DNA of 64,000 bases from an uncultured Prevotella sp. (GCA_900315765.1 ONAK01000003.1:1-64000), one strand, 5' to 3'. Counted from the first letter of the stretch, positions 38,269 to 47,189 are shown. The notes: a model not told the origin generated them from the sequence alone. Made by a program: numbers and translations.

Positions 38269-38309
38269 AAGACGCCTTAGTTTTTAGTTATACATTGATT
38301 TTTTGCGAG

Positions 38310-38317
38310 CAAATATA
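38310..38317 (-). promoter_or_regulatory. -7 promoter box for the D-lactate dehydrogenase-like unit
   Basis: Minus strand TATATTTG, 41 bp before the start codon. Confidence 0.65.
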
Positions 38318-38359
38318 CAAAAAAATTTAGTATCGGCTATCATTTTTAGTTTTTTTTCG

Positions 38360-38367
38360 TATCTTTG
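38360..38367 (+). promoter_or_regulatory. -7 promoter box for the FG-GAP/DUF3160/capA unit
   Basis: TATCTTTG followed by ACGCC, 22 bp before the GTG start at 38390. Confidence 0.65.
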
Positions 38368-38389
38368 ACGCCGATAAAAACCTGATGAC

Positions 38390-38860
38390 GTGATAAACAG
38401 TAGGAGTTTGATATTACTTGCTATGTGTTTTGGCACGCTTATATGCAAGGCACAAAGCTTTGAGCTAAAGAAACAAAACGACAGCCTATACTACCTTAAT
38501 GGTTGGCGACTGCCCTACCCCGTGTATCAGTATCAGACGGGCGATGTAGACGGCGACGGTCGGACAGATGCCATCGTTGGAGTCATCAAGAGCACAAGAT
38601 TCTATCCAGAGAAAGCACGCCGCATATTCATCTTCAAACAGATTAATGGCAAAGCACGCCCGCTATGGTTAGGTTCGAAACTTGGCGGCATACTTGAAGA
38701 CTTCCATTACATCGATGGGAAAATCCGGGCACTGGAGAAGACCGGCGACGGTCTGTATGTGGTATCCGACTACAAGTGGGGAGGATTCGGAATGGCCTTC
38801 GACCACTATATTATAAAAGGTGTAAACAAAGAAACAGCAATAAAGACCTTTGACCAATGA
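38390..38860 (+). CDS. small exported protein with an FG-GAP-like calcium motif
   Basis: 156 residues. The start is probably GTG 38390; the only nearby upstream ATG (38385) meets a stop after one codon. The signal peptide MINSRSLILLAMCFGTLICKAQ is complete only with that start. The mature part has one DVDGDGRTDAIVG segment (about 52-64), the Ca2+-binding loop seen in FG-GAP/VCBS repeats, and a W-rich C-terminus. I do not recognise the whole family. The stop overlaps the DUF3160 gene start (ATGA), so the two are translated together. Confidence 0.72.
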   Translation: MINSRSLILLAMCFGTLICKAQSFELKKQNDSLYYLNGWRLPYPVYQYQTGDVDGDGRTDAIVGVIKSTRFYPEKARRIFIFKQINGKARPLWLGSKLGGILEDFHYIDGKIRALEKTGDGLYVVSDYKWGGFGMAFDHYIIKGVNKETAIKTFDQ

Positions 38861-41289
38861 AAAAAAGTAAAGTATTGATGTTGGCTTGCATGGCAGGCTT
38901 GATAACAGCTTGCAGCCAGAAACAGAGTGTGGTTCAAGTACCGGTATCTACCATTGATGCCGAGAGTCTTCGTGACAGCATCGACTACGACATGGACGTT
39001 TCGGGACTGAACCTGAGTGATTTACGTATCCTGCGCAATGCACCTGCAGCACAACGCGGCTATCCGTTCAAGGATTCGTACCTGAGAGGTATCTATGGTG
39101 TTACCACATGGTACGACTCGCTGATGTATGCGCTCGACGAGAAGGTGCAGGGCGTAGAGAGTAAAGAAAACGAGAGCTGGCGCGATGCCTATCTGCGCGC
39201 TATCGACGAGCAGAAGCTCATCGTTTACAACGATGTTGAGATGGCGTTTATGAAGCGCCTGAAAGAGCGCGAGGACGAACTACTGAAACAGAACTTCGAT
39301 GTAGAAGAAGGTCTGCGAGTAAACATGAGTAATCTTCTGAATCCTCAACAGCTCAAGGATTTCGATTCTACGCTTTGTCAGAAACTTGGCGAAGAGGGAT
39401 TCGCCATCGTACCATCTAACACCTCACAGCTGTTCCATGTCTACGAGCGGAACGACTATTCCGACTTCCCCAGCTTTGTTACTACCGATCTCTACCTGCA
39501 ACTGTATCATCTTTACATCGACTGCATGCTGCGAGAGCTTGAGGAGTACCAGCTGCTGCCATTCATGACGGGGTTCACACAAGATATGATAGATGCTACA
39601 TTAGCTATTATCCACAATGCGGATAACGACGACAGCGAGACGCTACGCATAGCTGGTCGCAACCTGCAGTTCTTCCGCGTTGCCCTCCATCTGTTCTCTG
39701 GCAAGCCGATAGCCGACAGCTACACAACAGAGAAAGCCGAGATAGAGAAATGTCTGAAGGCCAAGAACGTCCCAAGCGGCATGCTGATGGACTATATGGG
39801 CGAGGTATCATTCCCCTACAGTCTTTTCCGCGCTCGTGGTCACTACACCCGCAGTGATGGACTGAAGCGCTACTTCCACGGCATGATGTGGCTGCAGACC
39901 GCCACCATGGGTTTGGACTACGAAACCGAAGTTAAGCAGGCGGTACAGATGGCATTTGCCATGAAGCTGTTTAAGAAGACACGCCAGAAGTACGACAAGA
40001 TCAACAACCTTATCACCCTTCTGATGGGTAAGCACGATAACCTGAGTTTGATTCAAGTGATGGCTGAGGTTGACAAGACAGGCATGTCGATGGACGAACT
40101 GCTGAACGACGACAAGGAGATTGCCAAACTGACTAAGACACTTAACGAGATAGGTAACAAGCAAACTCGCATACGTCCTAAGTTCGAGAAGACCAGCCAT
40201 AACAAGATTAACGTGATGCCACAGCGCTATCAGCCCGACGCCGAGGTGCTGCAGGAGATGGTTGACTACGACAGCAAGCCTACCAAGCGCGCTGTACCTA
40301 AGGGCATCGACGTGATGGCTGCTATGGGCGTGACTGCTGCCGAACAGATTCTCAAAGAAGAGAAGACGGAGTGGAAACAGCTACTGCCTAATCTTGACAA
40401 GATGAAGAAACGCATGAGCGAGATTGACTGGAGCGAGACCACAGCCACCCAATGGATGGAGACACTGAAGGTGCTGACAACAGGCACCGACAGCAAGTCG
40501 CCTTACTTTATGCAGAACCCCAACTGGAGTAAGAAAGACCTGAATGCTGCCTTGGCATCGTGGGCCGAGTTAAAGCACGATGCTATACTATATGCCAAGC
40601 AGCCCATGGGAGCCGAGTGTGGCGGAGGCGAGAACGTGCCAGAGCCAGTGGTCAGGGGATATGTAGAGCCTAACGTGAAATTCTGGAAGAAAGCAAGTGA
40701 GCTACTTGAGAACACAGCCAAGCTATTAAAGAGCCAGAATATGATGACCGAAAAGATAGAGGGTGTAACCGAGCGACTGAAAGAAGAGGTGGAGTTCCTG
40801 TTCCGAGTGAGCGAGAAGGAGCTGGCTGGCAAGATTCTCTCAGACGAGGAGTACGACCAGATATCATATATCGGTGCTACCTTCGAGAACATATCGTTAG
40901 ACCTTCTGCGCATGCCAAGTCAAGAGCTCTATAACTGGGTCGACATTGAGGGTGCCGACCGCAAGGTGGCTCTGGTTGCCGATGTTTACACGGCCAATGC
41001 CGACAACAACCCTGATAAAGCCATCCTGTTTGAAGCCGTAGGCGATGCCGACGAGATTTACGTAGTGGTTGAGATAGGCGGTTATCTGTATCTCACCCGC
41101 GGTGCTGTGCTTAGCTATCGCGAGTTTGTGCAGCCAATAAACGAGCCACGCCTCACCGACGAGGAGTGGCAGAAGCAGCTGGAGGGCAATCCACGTAAGG
41201 GAGTTCCCGAGTGGATGAAACCCATACTGCTGCCACTCAAAAAGATGCCAGAACCTAATGAAGAGGTATTCTATAGCTCTGGGTGTTAA
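38857..41289 (+). CDS. DUF3160 lipoprotein
   Basis: 810 residues, with a lipoprotein signal (MLACMAGLITACSQKQS, Cys at about 19). After a Ser/Asp-rich lead comes the DUF3160 core: VPSNTSQLFHVYERNDYSD, FVTTDLYLQLYHLYIDCM, GMMWLQTATMGLDYE, and a C-terminal conserved block with AECGGGENVPEPVVRGYVEPN and VVEIGGYLYLTRGAVLSYREF. DUF3160 proteins occur in many bacteria and archaea with no established activity. It is coupled by 4-bp overlap to the gene before and by 32-bp overlap to capA after it, so the three products probably act together in the envelope. Confidence 0.87.
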   Translation: MKKSKVLMLACMAGLITACSQKQSVVQVPVSTIDAESLRDSIDYDMDVSGLNLSDLRILRNAPAAQRGYPFKDSYLRGIYGVTTWYDSLMYALDEKVQGVESKENESWRDAYLRAIDEQKLIVYNDVEMAFMKRLKEREDELLKQNFDVEEGLRVNMSNLLNPQQLKDFDSTLCQKLGEEGFAIVPSNTSQLFHVYERNDYSDFPSFVTTDLYLQLYHLYIDCMLRELEEYQLLPFMTGFTQDMIDATLAIIHNADNDDSETLRIAGRNLQFFRVALHLFSGKPIADSYTTEKAEIEKCLKAKNVPSGMLMDYMGEVSFPYSLFRARGHYTRSDGLKRYFHGMMWLQTATMGLDYETEVKQAVQMAFAMKLFKKTRQKYDKINNLITLLMGKHDNLSLIQVMAEVDKTGMSMDELLNDDKEIAKLTKTLNEIGNKQTRIRPKFEKTSHNKINVMPQRYQPDAEVLQEMVDYDSKPTKRAVPKGIDVMAAMGVTAAEQILKEEKTEWKQLLPNLDKMKKRMSEIDWSETTATQWMETLKVLTTGTDSKSPYFMQNPNWSKKDLNAALASWAELKHDAILYAKQPMGAECGGGENVPEPVVRGYVEPNVKFWKKASELLENTAKLLKSQNMMTEKIEGVTERLKEEVEFLFRVSEKELAGKILSDEEYDQISYIGATFENISLDLLRMPSQELYNWVDIEGADRKVALVADVYTANADNNPDKAILFEAVGDADEIYVVVEIGGYLYLTRGAVLSYREFVQPINEPRLTDEEWQKQLEGNPRKGVPEWMKPILLPLKKMPEPNEEVFYSSGC

Positions 41290-42208
41290 ATGTTGGATGC
41301 TGGGTGTTGGGTTATATGCACATGCACAACAAATAACCAACCCCTATCACCCAACACCCACCACCGTAGTTTTTACCGGCGACATTCTGCTTGACCGCGG
41401 GGTGCGCAAGGTGATTGAGAAACACGGAGTCGACCATCTGTTTTCAGATGGTATCGATTCCGTGTTCCGTTCGGCACAGGTAGTGGTGGGTAATCTGGAG
41501 TGTCCTGCCACGAAGGTCCTGTCGCCTGTGCAGAAACTGTTCATCTTCCGTGGCGAGCCCGAGTGGCTCGGTGCACTTCGCCAACACGGCATTACCCACC
41601 TGAACCTGGCCAATAATCATTCCATAGACCAAGGTCGCGAAGGATTGATGGACACACGCCGTAACGTGGAAGAAGCCGGCATGGTACCTATAGGTGCCGG
41701 CTGTAATATGCAGGAAGCAGCACAACCCGTTCTGCTGGCATCGCAACCACGAAACGTATGGCTGGTGCCATCGCTCCGACTTGCACTCGAGAACTACGCC
41801 TACCTGCCCGACAAGCCATGCGTCAGTCAAGAGCCGATGGACTCGCTGCTGAATCGCGTTCACCGGTTGCGCAAGGCCGACTCTACAGCTGTTATCATCG
41901 TATCGCTGCATTGGGGTGGCGAGCATACACTGCGCCCCGTTAACAGTCAGCGCTGGGATGCCCACCAGCTGATACGTGCCGGAGCCGACGCACTGATCTG
42001 TCATCACACCCACACACTGCAGACTATCGAGGAGTTTCAAGGTAAGATGATATACTATAGCGTGGGTAACTTCATCTTCGACCAAGCCCAGCCACTCAAC
42101 TCAAAAGCCTGCATGGTGCGCCTGAAAGTGAGTAGTCACAATGTTGAAATAGAAACCATTCCCATAGAAATACATCACTGCGTACCCAAAATTGTAAGCA
42201 GTTTTTGA
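41258..42208 (+). CDS. CapA-family (PGA_cap) metallophosphatase-like exported protein
   Basis: 316 residues. The CapA/PgsA fold shows TGDILLDRGV, NLECPAT, NLANNHSIDQGREG, SLHWGGEH and ICHHTHTLQTIEEFQGKMIYYSVGNFIFD, with metal-binding Asp, Asn and His residues resembling calcineurin-like phosphatases. Family members take part in poly-gamma-glutamate capsule assembly or have unknown roles. The N-terminus is odd: MKRYSIALGVKCWMLGVGLY and AHAQQ form a plausible signal peptide, and both its hydrophobic core and the residues after the cleavage site (TNPYHPTPTT) are encoded by the inverted word array 41280-41363. The start lies 32 bp inside the DUF3160 gene. Confidence 0.86.
   Translation: MKRYSIALGVKCWMLGVGLYAHAQQITNPYHPTPTTVVFTGDILLDRGVRKVIEKHGVDHLFSDGIDSVFRSAQVVVGNLECPATKVLSPVQKLFIFRGEPEWLGALRQHGITHLNLANNHSIDQGREGLMDTRRNVEEAGMVPIGAGCNMQEAAQPVLLASQPRNVWLVPSLRLALENYAYLPDKPCVSQEPMDSLLNRVHRLRKADSTAVIIVSLHWGGEHTLRPVNSQRWDAHQLIRAGADALICHHTHTLQTIEEFQGKMIYYSVGNFIFDQAQPLNSKACMVRLKVSSHNVEIETIPIEIHHCVPKIVSSF
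41280..41363. repeat. inverted word array within coding sequence, 7-bp unit TGGGTGT
   Basis: The left arm reads TGGGTGT, TAAATGT, TGGATGC, TGGGTGT, TGGGTTA (41280-41314); the right arm TAACCAA, CCCCTAT, CACCCAA, CACCCAC (from 41334) is its degenerate complement. The arms span the end of the DUF3160 gene and the signal-peptide region of capA. Confidence 0.8.
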
Positions 42209-42249
42209 TTTTTAACTAAATTAATTGCAACTTTTCTGCTATTTTTACG

Positions 42250-42257
42250 TATATTTG
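42250..42257 (+). promoter_or_regulatory. -7 promoter box for the lactate permease
   Basis: TATATTTG followed by CCATC, 45 bp before the ATG at 42303. Confidence 0.65.
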
Positions 42258-42302
42258 CCATCAGAACTTTTTATAATAATAAACTAAATAACTAAAAGCC
42301 CT

Positions 42303-43904
42303 ATGGCAGCAATTGTTTCTGTTATTCCTATTATTCTGCTCTTCGTACTGATGATGGGCCTCAAGATGTCCGGATGGAAGAGTGCGTTAATTACTCTTAT
42401 TGTCACTATTCTGCTTGCCATCATGGTAGCGCCGTCCATGGGTATAGTCCCCGAGAGGTATATTGGTGCCTCCATCTATAGCATCACGTTCTGGTCTATT
42501 GTCGAGGGCGTACTGAAGGCATGTTTCCCTATTATACTCATCATCATCTGTGCCATCTTCAGCTACAACATTCTGGTTGAGACCAGGGAAATAGACACTA
42601 TCAAGACGCAGTTCATCCAACTTACCAGCGATAAAGGTCTGCTGGTGCTCCTGCTGACATGGGGCTTCGGTGGTGTACTCGAAGGTATGGCCGGATTCGG
42701 CACTGCCGTTGCTATCCCTGCAGCCATACTTATAGGCTTGGGATTCAAGCCCATGTTCTCGGCCGTTATCTGCTTGGTGGCCAATACAGTGGCTGTTGGA
42801 TTTGGTGCAGTAGGTCTGCCCGCCACAACGCTGGCTAATCAGGTGGCCGATGGCACTGCATCGCCCGAAATGCTGAGCGAGGTTGCCACGTTCATCATCC
42901 TTCAGTTGTCGCTGATGTTCTTCATCACCCCATTCCTCATCCTGATGATGACCGATCGTACAAAGATCATGAAGAACATCTGTCTGGCCTTGTTTGTGGG
43001 CTGCTTCTCCATCATCGTACAATTCTGTTGCGCTTATTTCCTTGGCCCCGAAACGCCAGCCATCCTTGGCTCGGTAGGTGCTATCATTGCGATGCTTATC
43101 TATAACAAGCTGTTCATCCGTAAGGAGAAGGAAGAAGATAAGGTGGTTGTTGAAAAGAAGAAGTTCGGAATGACCAAGACACTGAAGGCCTGGAGCGTTT
43201 ACGGATTGATTATCTTCTTCATTCTGATTTCAAGTAAGATTGTTCCACCGGTTAACGAGTTGCTGAAGTCAACCCTCGTCACCAAGTTCGATATGCCGGT
43301 AGTTGGCAATACATTCTCATTCGGTTGGCTGAGCAATGCCGGTCTTATGATATTCCTGGGTGCAATGATTGGCGGACTGATTCAGGGACTCAGCTTCGGC
43401 AAACTCATGAAGATGCTGGCTAAGACTACCATCAACCTGCAGAAGACTGCTCTCACCATCTGCTGTCTGGTTGCCCTGGCCATGCTGATGAACAATACTG
43501 GAATGACACTTGCCATTGCCACCGGCTTGGTAGCTGTTACCGGTGTGGCCTATCCGTTCTTCGCGCCACTTATCGGTTCTATCGGCACCTTCGTTACAGG
43601 TTCGGCAACATCGGCTAATATTCTGTTCGGAAAACTGCAGGCAGCTGCTGCCGGTCAGCTTGGTCTGGTAAACGATGCTCAGTTCTTTGGCGTTAACGGT
43701 AATGAGACCAACTGGCTTGCTGCCGCTAACTGCGCAGGTTCTGAGGGTGGAAAACTGTTGTCGCCACAAAGTATCGCCATCGCTACCGCAGCATGCGAAA
43801 TGGAGGGGCAGGATGGCGATATTATGCGTAAGACGCTGCCGTTCGCTATCTTCTGGATTCTGATGAACGGCCTGATGGTATTCTTAGGGCTACACGTTAT
43901 TTAG
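42303..43904 (+). CDS. lctP: L-lactate permease (LctP family)
   Basis: 533 residues with 12 or more hydrophobic segments. LctP-family blocks are ILVETREIDTIKTQFIQLTS, GGVLEGMAGFGTAVAIPAAI, AVGFGAVGLPATTLANQVADG, GPLIGSIGTF-like APLIGSIGTFVTGSATSANI and the C-terminal CAGSEGGKLLSPQSIAIATA. It would import lactate (or glycolate) with protons across the inner membrane. The window also encodes a D-lactate-dehydrogenase-like flavoprotein at 35212-38268. Its 3' end overlaps the convergent DUF4380 gene by 8 bp. Confidence 0.93.
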   Translation: MAAIVSVIPIILLFVLMMGLKMSGWKSALITLIVTILLAIMVAPSMGIVPERYIGASIYSITFWSIVEGVLKACFPIILIIICAIFSYNILVETREIDTIKTQFIQLTSDKGLLVLLLTWGFGGVLEGMAGFGTAVAIPAAILIGLGFKPMFSAVICLVANTVAVGFGAVGLPATTLANQVADGTASPEMLSEVATFIILQLSLMFFITPFLILMMTDRTKIMKNICLALFVGCFSIIVQFCCAYFLGPETPAILGSVGAIIAMLIYNKLFIRKEKEEDKVVVEKKKFGMTKTLKAWSVYGLIIFFILISSKIVPPVNELLKSTLVTKFDMPVVGNTFSFGWLSNAGLMIFLGAMIGGLIQGLSFGKLMKMLAKTTINLQKTALTICCLVALAMLMNNTGMTLAIATGLVAVTGVAYPFFAPLIGSIGTFVTGSATSANILFGKLQAAAAGQLGLVNDAQFFGVNGNETNWLAAANCAGSEGGKLLSPQSIAIATAACEMEGQDGDIMRKTLPFAIFWILMNGLMVFLGLHVI

Positions 43905-44697
43905 CCTTCGTCAGATACCAGCGTACGGTCCAATCGAGAGACTTACCGGGAGCCAGGGTTGTGTATGCACCTTGGCTCTCGATTTCTATATAGGTTTTAC
44001 CACGGTTCACGTACACTTGTATCTCGGCCTCACCAGGTGCAGGCTCATCAGGGGTCAGGTCGGCAAACTTCTTAGTAAGCACCAGACCGTTGTTCTCGTA
44101 GCTCAGCCATCCCTTTCCGTCGGCGTTCACCTTGCGGTTCTGGGGGGCCTCGTCGGCCTCATAGCAGGCCATGCCATTCTTGGCCTTAAATGCCATCAAC
44201 CCTGCAGGCCAGATGCTTTCTACAGGTGCTTCGAATGATATCACACCGGCATTAGGCACACGGGTAATCTCCCAAGGAGCCACCTTGCGTTCCTCACCAC
44301 TCTCGTTAATAATAGAATAGGTGATGACAATAGCACCATCTTTCTCATCGGTACTAAAGTCTTTACGAATACGGTATTTCAGTTTCTCCGATACCTCGCC
44401 GGTCATAATCAGGTGACCGTCTTTCTCCTCCACCTGATACACACCTTTGTCAATCTCGGGCACCGGTGGCCAGTTCCACTCCTTCTGTGGACTTGTCCAG
44501 AAGGTGCTGCCGAATGATTCCGGCCAGCGCGACTGGTTAATCACTTCCTGATCCTGATACTTGAGCGACATAATCTTGGCACCCTTCTCGGGGTTGATGG
44601 TCATTGTTACATCACCCACTTTCAATTCTTTGGTCTGAGCCATTGCTGCCGATGACAATAGCATGGCAACAGCCGATAGTAAGATAGTTTTTTTCAT
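43897..44697 (-). CDS. exported DUF4380-like protein (mutarotase fold)
   Basis: 266 residues from ATG 44697; 15 upstream in-frame codons have no signal character. Signal peptide MKKTILLSAVAMLLSSAAMA. The mature part, ELKVGDVTMTINPEKGAKIM then FWTSPQKEWNWPPVPEIDKG and APWEITRVPNAG, resembles DUF4380 proteins, predicted to adopt the galactose-mutarotase beta-sandwich and to bind sugars. No catalytic His/Glu pair of true mutarotases is evident. Upstream lies a perfect 7-bp inverted repeat at 44711-44729. Assignment to DUF4380 is from memory of the WPP and WE(I/V)TR features and is moderately sure. Confidence 0.7.
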   Translation of the reverse strand: MKKTILLSAVAMLLSSAAMAQTKELKVGDVTMTINPEKGAKIMSLKYQDQEVINQSRWPESFGSTFWTSPQKEWNWPPVPEIDKGVYQVEEKDGHLIMTGEVSEKLKYRIRKDFSTDEKDGAIVITYSIINESGEERKVAPWEITRVPNAGVISFEAPVESIWPAGLMAFKAKNGMACYEADEAPQNRKVNADGKGWLSYENNGLVLTKKFADLTPDEPAPGEAEIQVYVNRGKTYIEIESQGAYTTLAPGKSLDWTVRWYLTKAK

Positions 44698-44710
44698 ACA
44701 GTTGATAATT

Positions 44711-44729
44711 CTAACATGTTTGATGTTAG
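44711..44729. repeat. inverted repeat upstream of the DUF4380 gene
   Basis: CTAACAT-GTTTG-ATGTTAG is a perfect 7-bp palindrome with a 5-nt centre, 14 bp upstream of the start codon. It could be an operator or a leader hairpin; no T-run follows. Confidence 0.45.
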
Positions 44730-44775
44730 ACGTACGAGCCAACTAAAAGTAAAATCTGTTTATAGTTCGTTAACG

Positions 44776-45999
44776 TTAATGAACTGTTGGATTCAGATTA
44801 CGGGCAAGGAAGAACTGCTTGGTAGCCGCGAAAAACAGGATAACCCCCATAGCGTTAACCACCGCTACCGTCCAGAATGCAGCCCCATAACCAGCCAGTT
44901 CCGACACTACTCCGCCAAGAAGAATACCCAGTCCCATGCCGATATCCCACGAAATCAGTATCGTAGAATTGGCTGTTCCTCTCTGGTTGTTCTCAGCCAC
45001 GTTTATCGTCATGTTCTGGAATGCCGGCCACATGTGTCCGTTACCCAGTCCTATCAGCAATGCCGAACCATAATAGCCGAGAATAATTGACAATTGATAA
45101 TTGACAATTGATAATTGGTTCAGTGTTGGCATTAATATGAATAACGTATAGCCAACTAGCGATATCACCATGCCTGCGCCGGCATTATGGGTGAGCCGAC
45201 CTTGGCGCAGGGCCTTTCCACCCTGCAAACGACTTAATATCAAACCTATCGAGCAAAGCATGAAATAGGTGCCGGTACCCCCAGTAATGCCCATCACCTC
45301 CTTACCATAAATAGCCAGATAGTTACTCAGCACACCAAAGCTAAAGCCGAATGCCACCATATTCACGCCTAACAGCCATCCCTTCATCAGAAAGAAACGG
45401 TCGAGCGACAGTTTCGACTTGTTCTTGACGATGTCCTTCGATTTCAGGTCTATCGTAGCATCAACCATCCATCCGCAGCAAGCCACAACCAGTGCTATCC
45501 AGAACAGCAGTTCGAAACTATGCGAATACTTATAGACGAAGATACCCACCGTTGGTGCAATAGCCATGGCCAGATTGTTGCTCAGTCCGTAGTAGCCTAT
45601 GCCTTCTGTTCGCCGGCTTGAAGGCAGCACGTCGATAGCCACCGTTGAGTTGGCAACCGTCAGCATGCCGAAAGGTCCTCCGTGGAGCGTACGCACCAGC
45701 ATAAACAGCAATAAGGTAGATGCAGCCAGATAGCCCGCAAAGAATATGGCAAAAGCCGAGAAGCTCACCATCAACACCAGCTTTCGCGGAAACGAGTCAA
45801 CCACATATCCACTGAACGGACGGAACAGAAGTGCCGTGATGGTATAGCCCGACAGCACCAGTCCTATCACATCCTTAGTGGCCCCAAAATGCTCACTCAG
45901 GTATAGCGGCAGTAACGGTGTAAGCACATAGAAGGCGAAGAACAGCGAGAAGTTCGCCGCCATCACCTTACAATAGTTTCTGTTCCAGAGTTTTTCCAA
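44776..45999 (-). CDS. MFS transporter, probable drug/metabolite exporter
   Basis: 407 residues with 12 predicted helices; the region SGYTITALLFRPFSGYVVDSFPRK after helix 2 carries a motif-A-like loop. Overall it resembles the arabinose-efflux/multidrug MFS branch. Between helices 9 and 10, at about residues 294-307, the protein reads NQLSIVNYQLSIIL, exactly encoded by an ATTGAYA word array (45083-45118); the rest of the protein keeps ordinary codon use. It follows the pantothenate kinase gene by 3 bp, so the two are in one unit. Substrate unknown; whether the insertion harms function cannot be told. Confidence 0.87.
   Translation of the reverse strand: MEKLWNRNYCKVMAANFSLFFAFYVLTPLLPLYLSEHFGATKDVIGLVLSGYTITALLFRPFSGYVVDSFPRKLVLMVSFSAFAIFFAGYLAASTLLLFMLVRTLHGGPFGMLTVANSTVAIDVLPSSRRTEGIGYYGLSNNLAMAIAPTVGIFVYKYSHSFELLFWIALVVACCGWMVDATIDLKSKDIVKNKSKLSLDRFFLMKGWLLGVNMVAFGFSFGVLSNYLAIYGKEVMGITGGTGTYFMLCSIGLILSRLQGGKALRQGRLTHNAGAGMVISLVGYTLFILMPTLNQLSIVNYQLSIILGYYGSALLIGLGNGHMWPAFQNMTINVAENNQRGTANSTILISWDIGMGLGILLGGVVSELAGYGAAFWTVAVVNAMGVILFFAATKQFFLARNLNPTVH
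45083..45118. repeat. word array inside the MFS gene, 7-bp unit ATTGAYA
   Basis: Four to five consecutive copies (AATTGAC, AATTGAT, AATTGAC, AATTGAT, AATTG) lie in the coding region for a loop. Same word family as 17462-17488 and 22472-22504, which are intergenic. Confidence 0.85.
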
Positions 46000-46002
46000 T
46001 GA

Positions 46003-46833
46003 TTATTGCTTCTTATTGATGGTATAATCGAGTGCTGCGCCAATAGCGGTACAGTACTGCGAGTACTTAGGAATATGGAATCGTATGTTATAAAGCGACT
46101 CCAATGCAGGGAACACCTCCTTGCACTGTGGCAACAGCGACAGGTTGCCGATAAGCACAAAGTCGCGAATGTCACTTCCCAGCGATGCCAGCCATGCAGC
46201 CGAACCTATCGACTGCAGCACCATGTGAATCAGTCCTGCGGCAATATCCTCTTTCGAGGCATCGCTCTGGGCATTGGCAAAGTTTGATGCCGTAGTATCC
46301 ATGGTGAGTCCAGGCACAGGTATGGCACTGATATCTCCGATGGTCAGGTCGATATTACGTATGTTTCCACGCTTAGCCAGCGTTGCCACCTGCTTAATAT
46401 CGCTTGTGTTCAGCATGATGCGGGCCAGTCCAGCCAGCGTACCTCCACCAACGCCTATACCACCGATATGGCGCATATCGTTGCCGTTGCACTTCACAAA
46501 CGATGTACCTGTTCCCATCGATACCACAATCGTATGATCGAGCTTCGATTCGAAACGAGCACCAAGTCCGTCGGCCATAAACTCCTGACTCTTTGCCGTT
46601 GGCAGTCCATAGATAGGCTGATCGATATACGCAGCACCTACACCAGTAAGCATCACCTGCTCAACATCCTTCAGGTCGATGTCGTTATCGTGCAGATACT
46701 TTCCGAACGCTCCAAAGAGCGATGTAATAGGATCGGCAGCAGTAATACTGATAGGTGCCGACACCTTACCATTCTTGATTCCTACGATTTTTGTGGTTGA
46801 GATACCCACATCGATACCAATGACTATGCCCAT
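46003..46833 (-). CDS. type II pantothenate kinase
   Basis: 276 residues from ATG 46833; the frame stays open upstream into the tRNA-Phe gene, which is not translated. The N-terminal phosphate loop GIDVGISTTKIVGIKNG, then VVSMGTGTSFVKC, GGIGVGGGTLAGLARIML and LIGNLSLLPQCKEVF match type II (eukaryotic-like) pantothenate kinases of the ASKHA fold, the form used by some Firmicutes and Bacteroidetes. It phosphorylates pantothenate as the first committed step to coenzyme A. Co-transcribed with the MFS gene after 3 bp. Confidence 0.9.
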   Translation of the reverse strand: MGIVIGIDVGISTTKIVGIKNGKVSAPISITAADPITSLFGAFGKYLHDNDIDLKDVEQVMLTGVGAAYIDQPIYGLPTAKSQEFMADGLGARFESKLDHTIVVSMGTGTSFVKCNGNDMRHIGGIGVGGGTLAGLARIMLNTSDIKQVATLAKRGNIRNIDLTIGDISAIPVPGLTMDTTASNFANAQSDASKEDIAAGLIHMVLQSIGSAAWLASLGSDIRDFVLIGNLSLLPQCKEVFPALESLYNIRFHIPKYSQYCTAIGAALDYTINKKQ

Positions 46834-46902
46834 GCTACATTCTTTTAGTCGGCGTTCCGCCTTTGTAAAAGCGGCATAGCCGAGCGAAACATTACAAATA
46901 CG

Positions 46903-46934
46903 AAAAAACCCGGCTGCATTGCTGCAAGACCGGG
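46903..46934 (-). terminator. terminator of tRNA-Phe
   Basis: Minus strand CCCGG...CCGGG with an inner TGCAGCAATGCA stem-loop is followed by six T. It lies between tRNA-Phe and the pantothenate kinase gene. Confidence 0.75.
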
Positions 46935-46950
46935 CTAATGAAAGGAGGAG

Positions 46951-47023
46951 TGGTACCTCCAGGAATCGAACCGGGGACACACGGATTTTCAGTCCGATGC
47001 TCTACCAACTGAGCTAAGGCACC
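46951..47023 (-). tRNA. tRNA-Phe (GAA)
   Basis: Acceptor GGTGCCT pairs with AGGTACC (one G-T wobble), anticodon stem CGGA/TCCG encloses CTGAAAA with anticodon GAA, T-arm GGTTCGATTCC. Discriminator A; CCA not encoded. Confidence 0.96.
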
Positions 47024-47070
47024 AACATTTCAATTCGTTTTGCAAACATCCTTTCGTTGTTTTGCGGGTG

Positions 47071-47102
47071 CAAAGGTACGACTAAATTTTGAGTCAGCCA
47101 AA
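47071..47102 (-). promoter_or_regulatory. -33/-7 promoter of tRNA-Phe
   Basis: Minus strand TTTG (47099-47102) and TACCTTTG (47071-47078) with 20-bp spacing; followed by GCACCCGCAAA as in the tRNA-Cys/Pro promoter. Confidence 0.8.
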
Positions 47103-47189
47103 CTTTTAAACACCTTTTAACATATTATTTTCTCACGAAAGTGGGTTGACTACGTCGATCCGCCTCGCGACTCGGCCATTTAAGCAAGC

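Noticed and set aside
46834..46980. N-terminal extension of the pantothenate kinase frame
   Set aside because: Reads through the tRNA-Phe terminator and into the tRNA gene; homology begins at ATG 46833.
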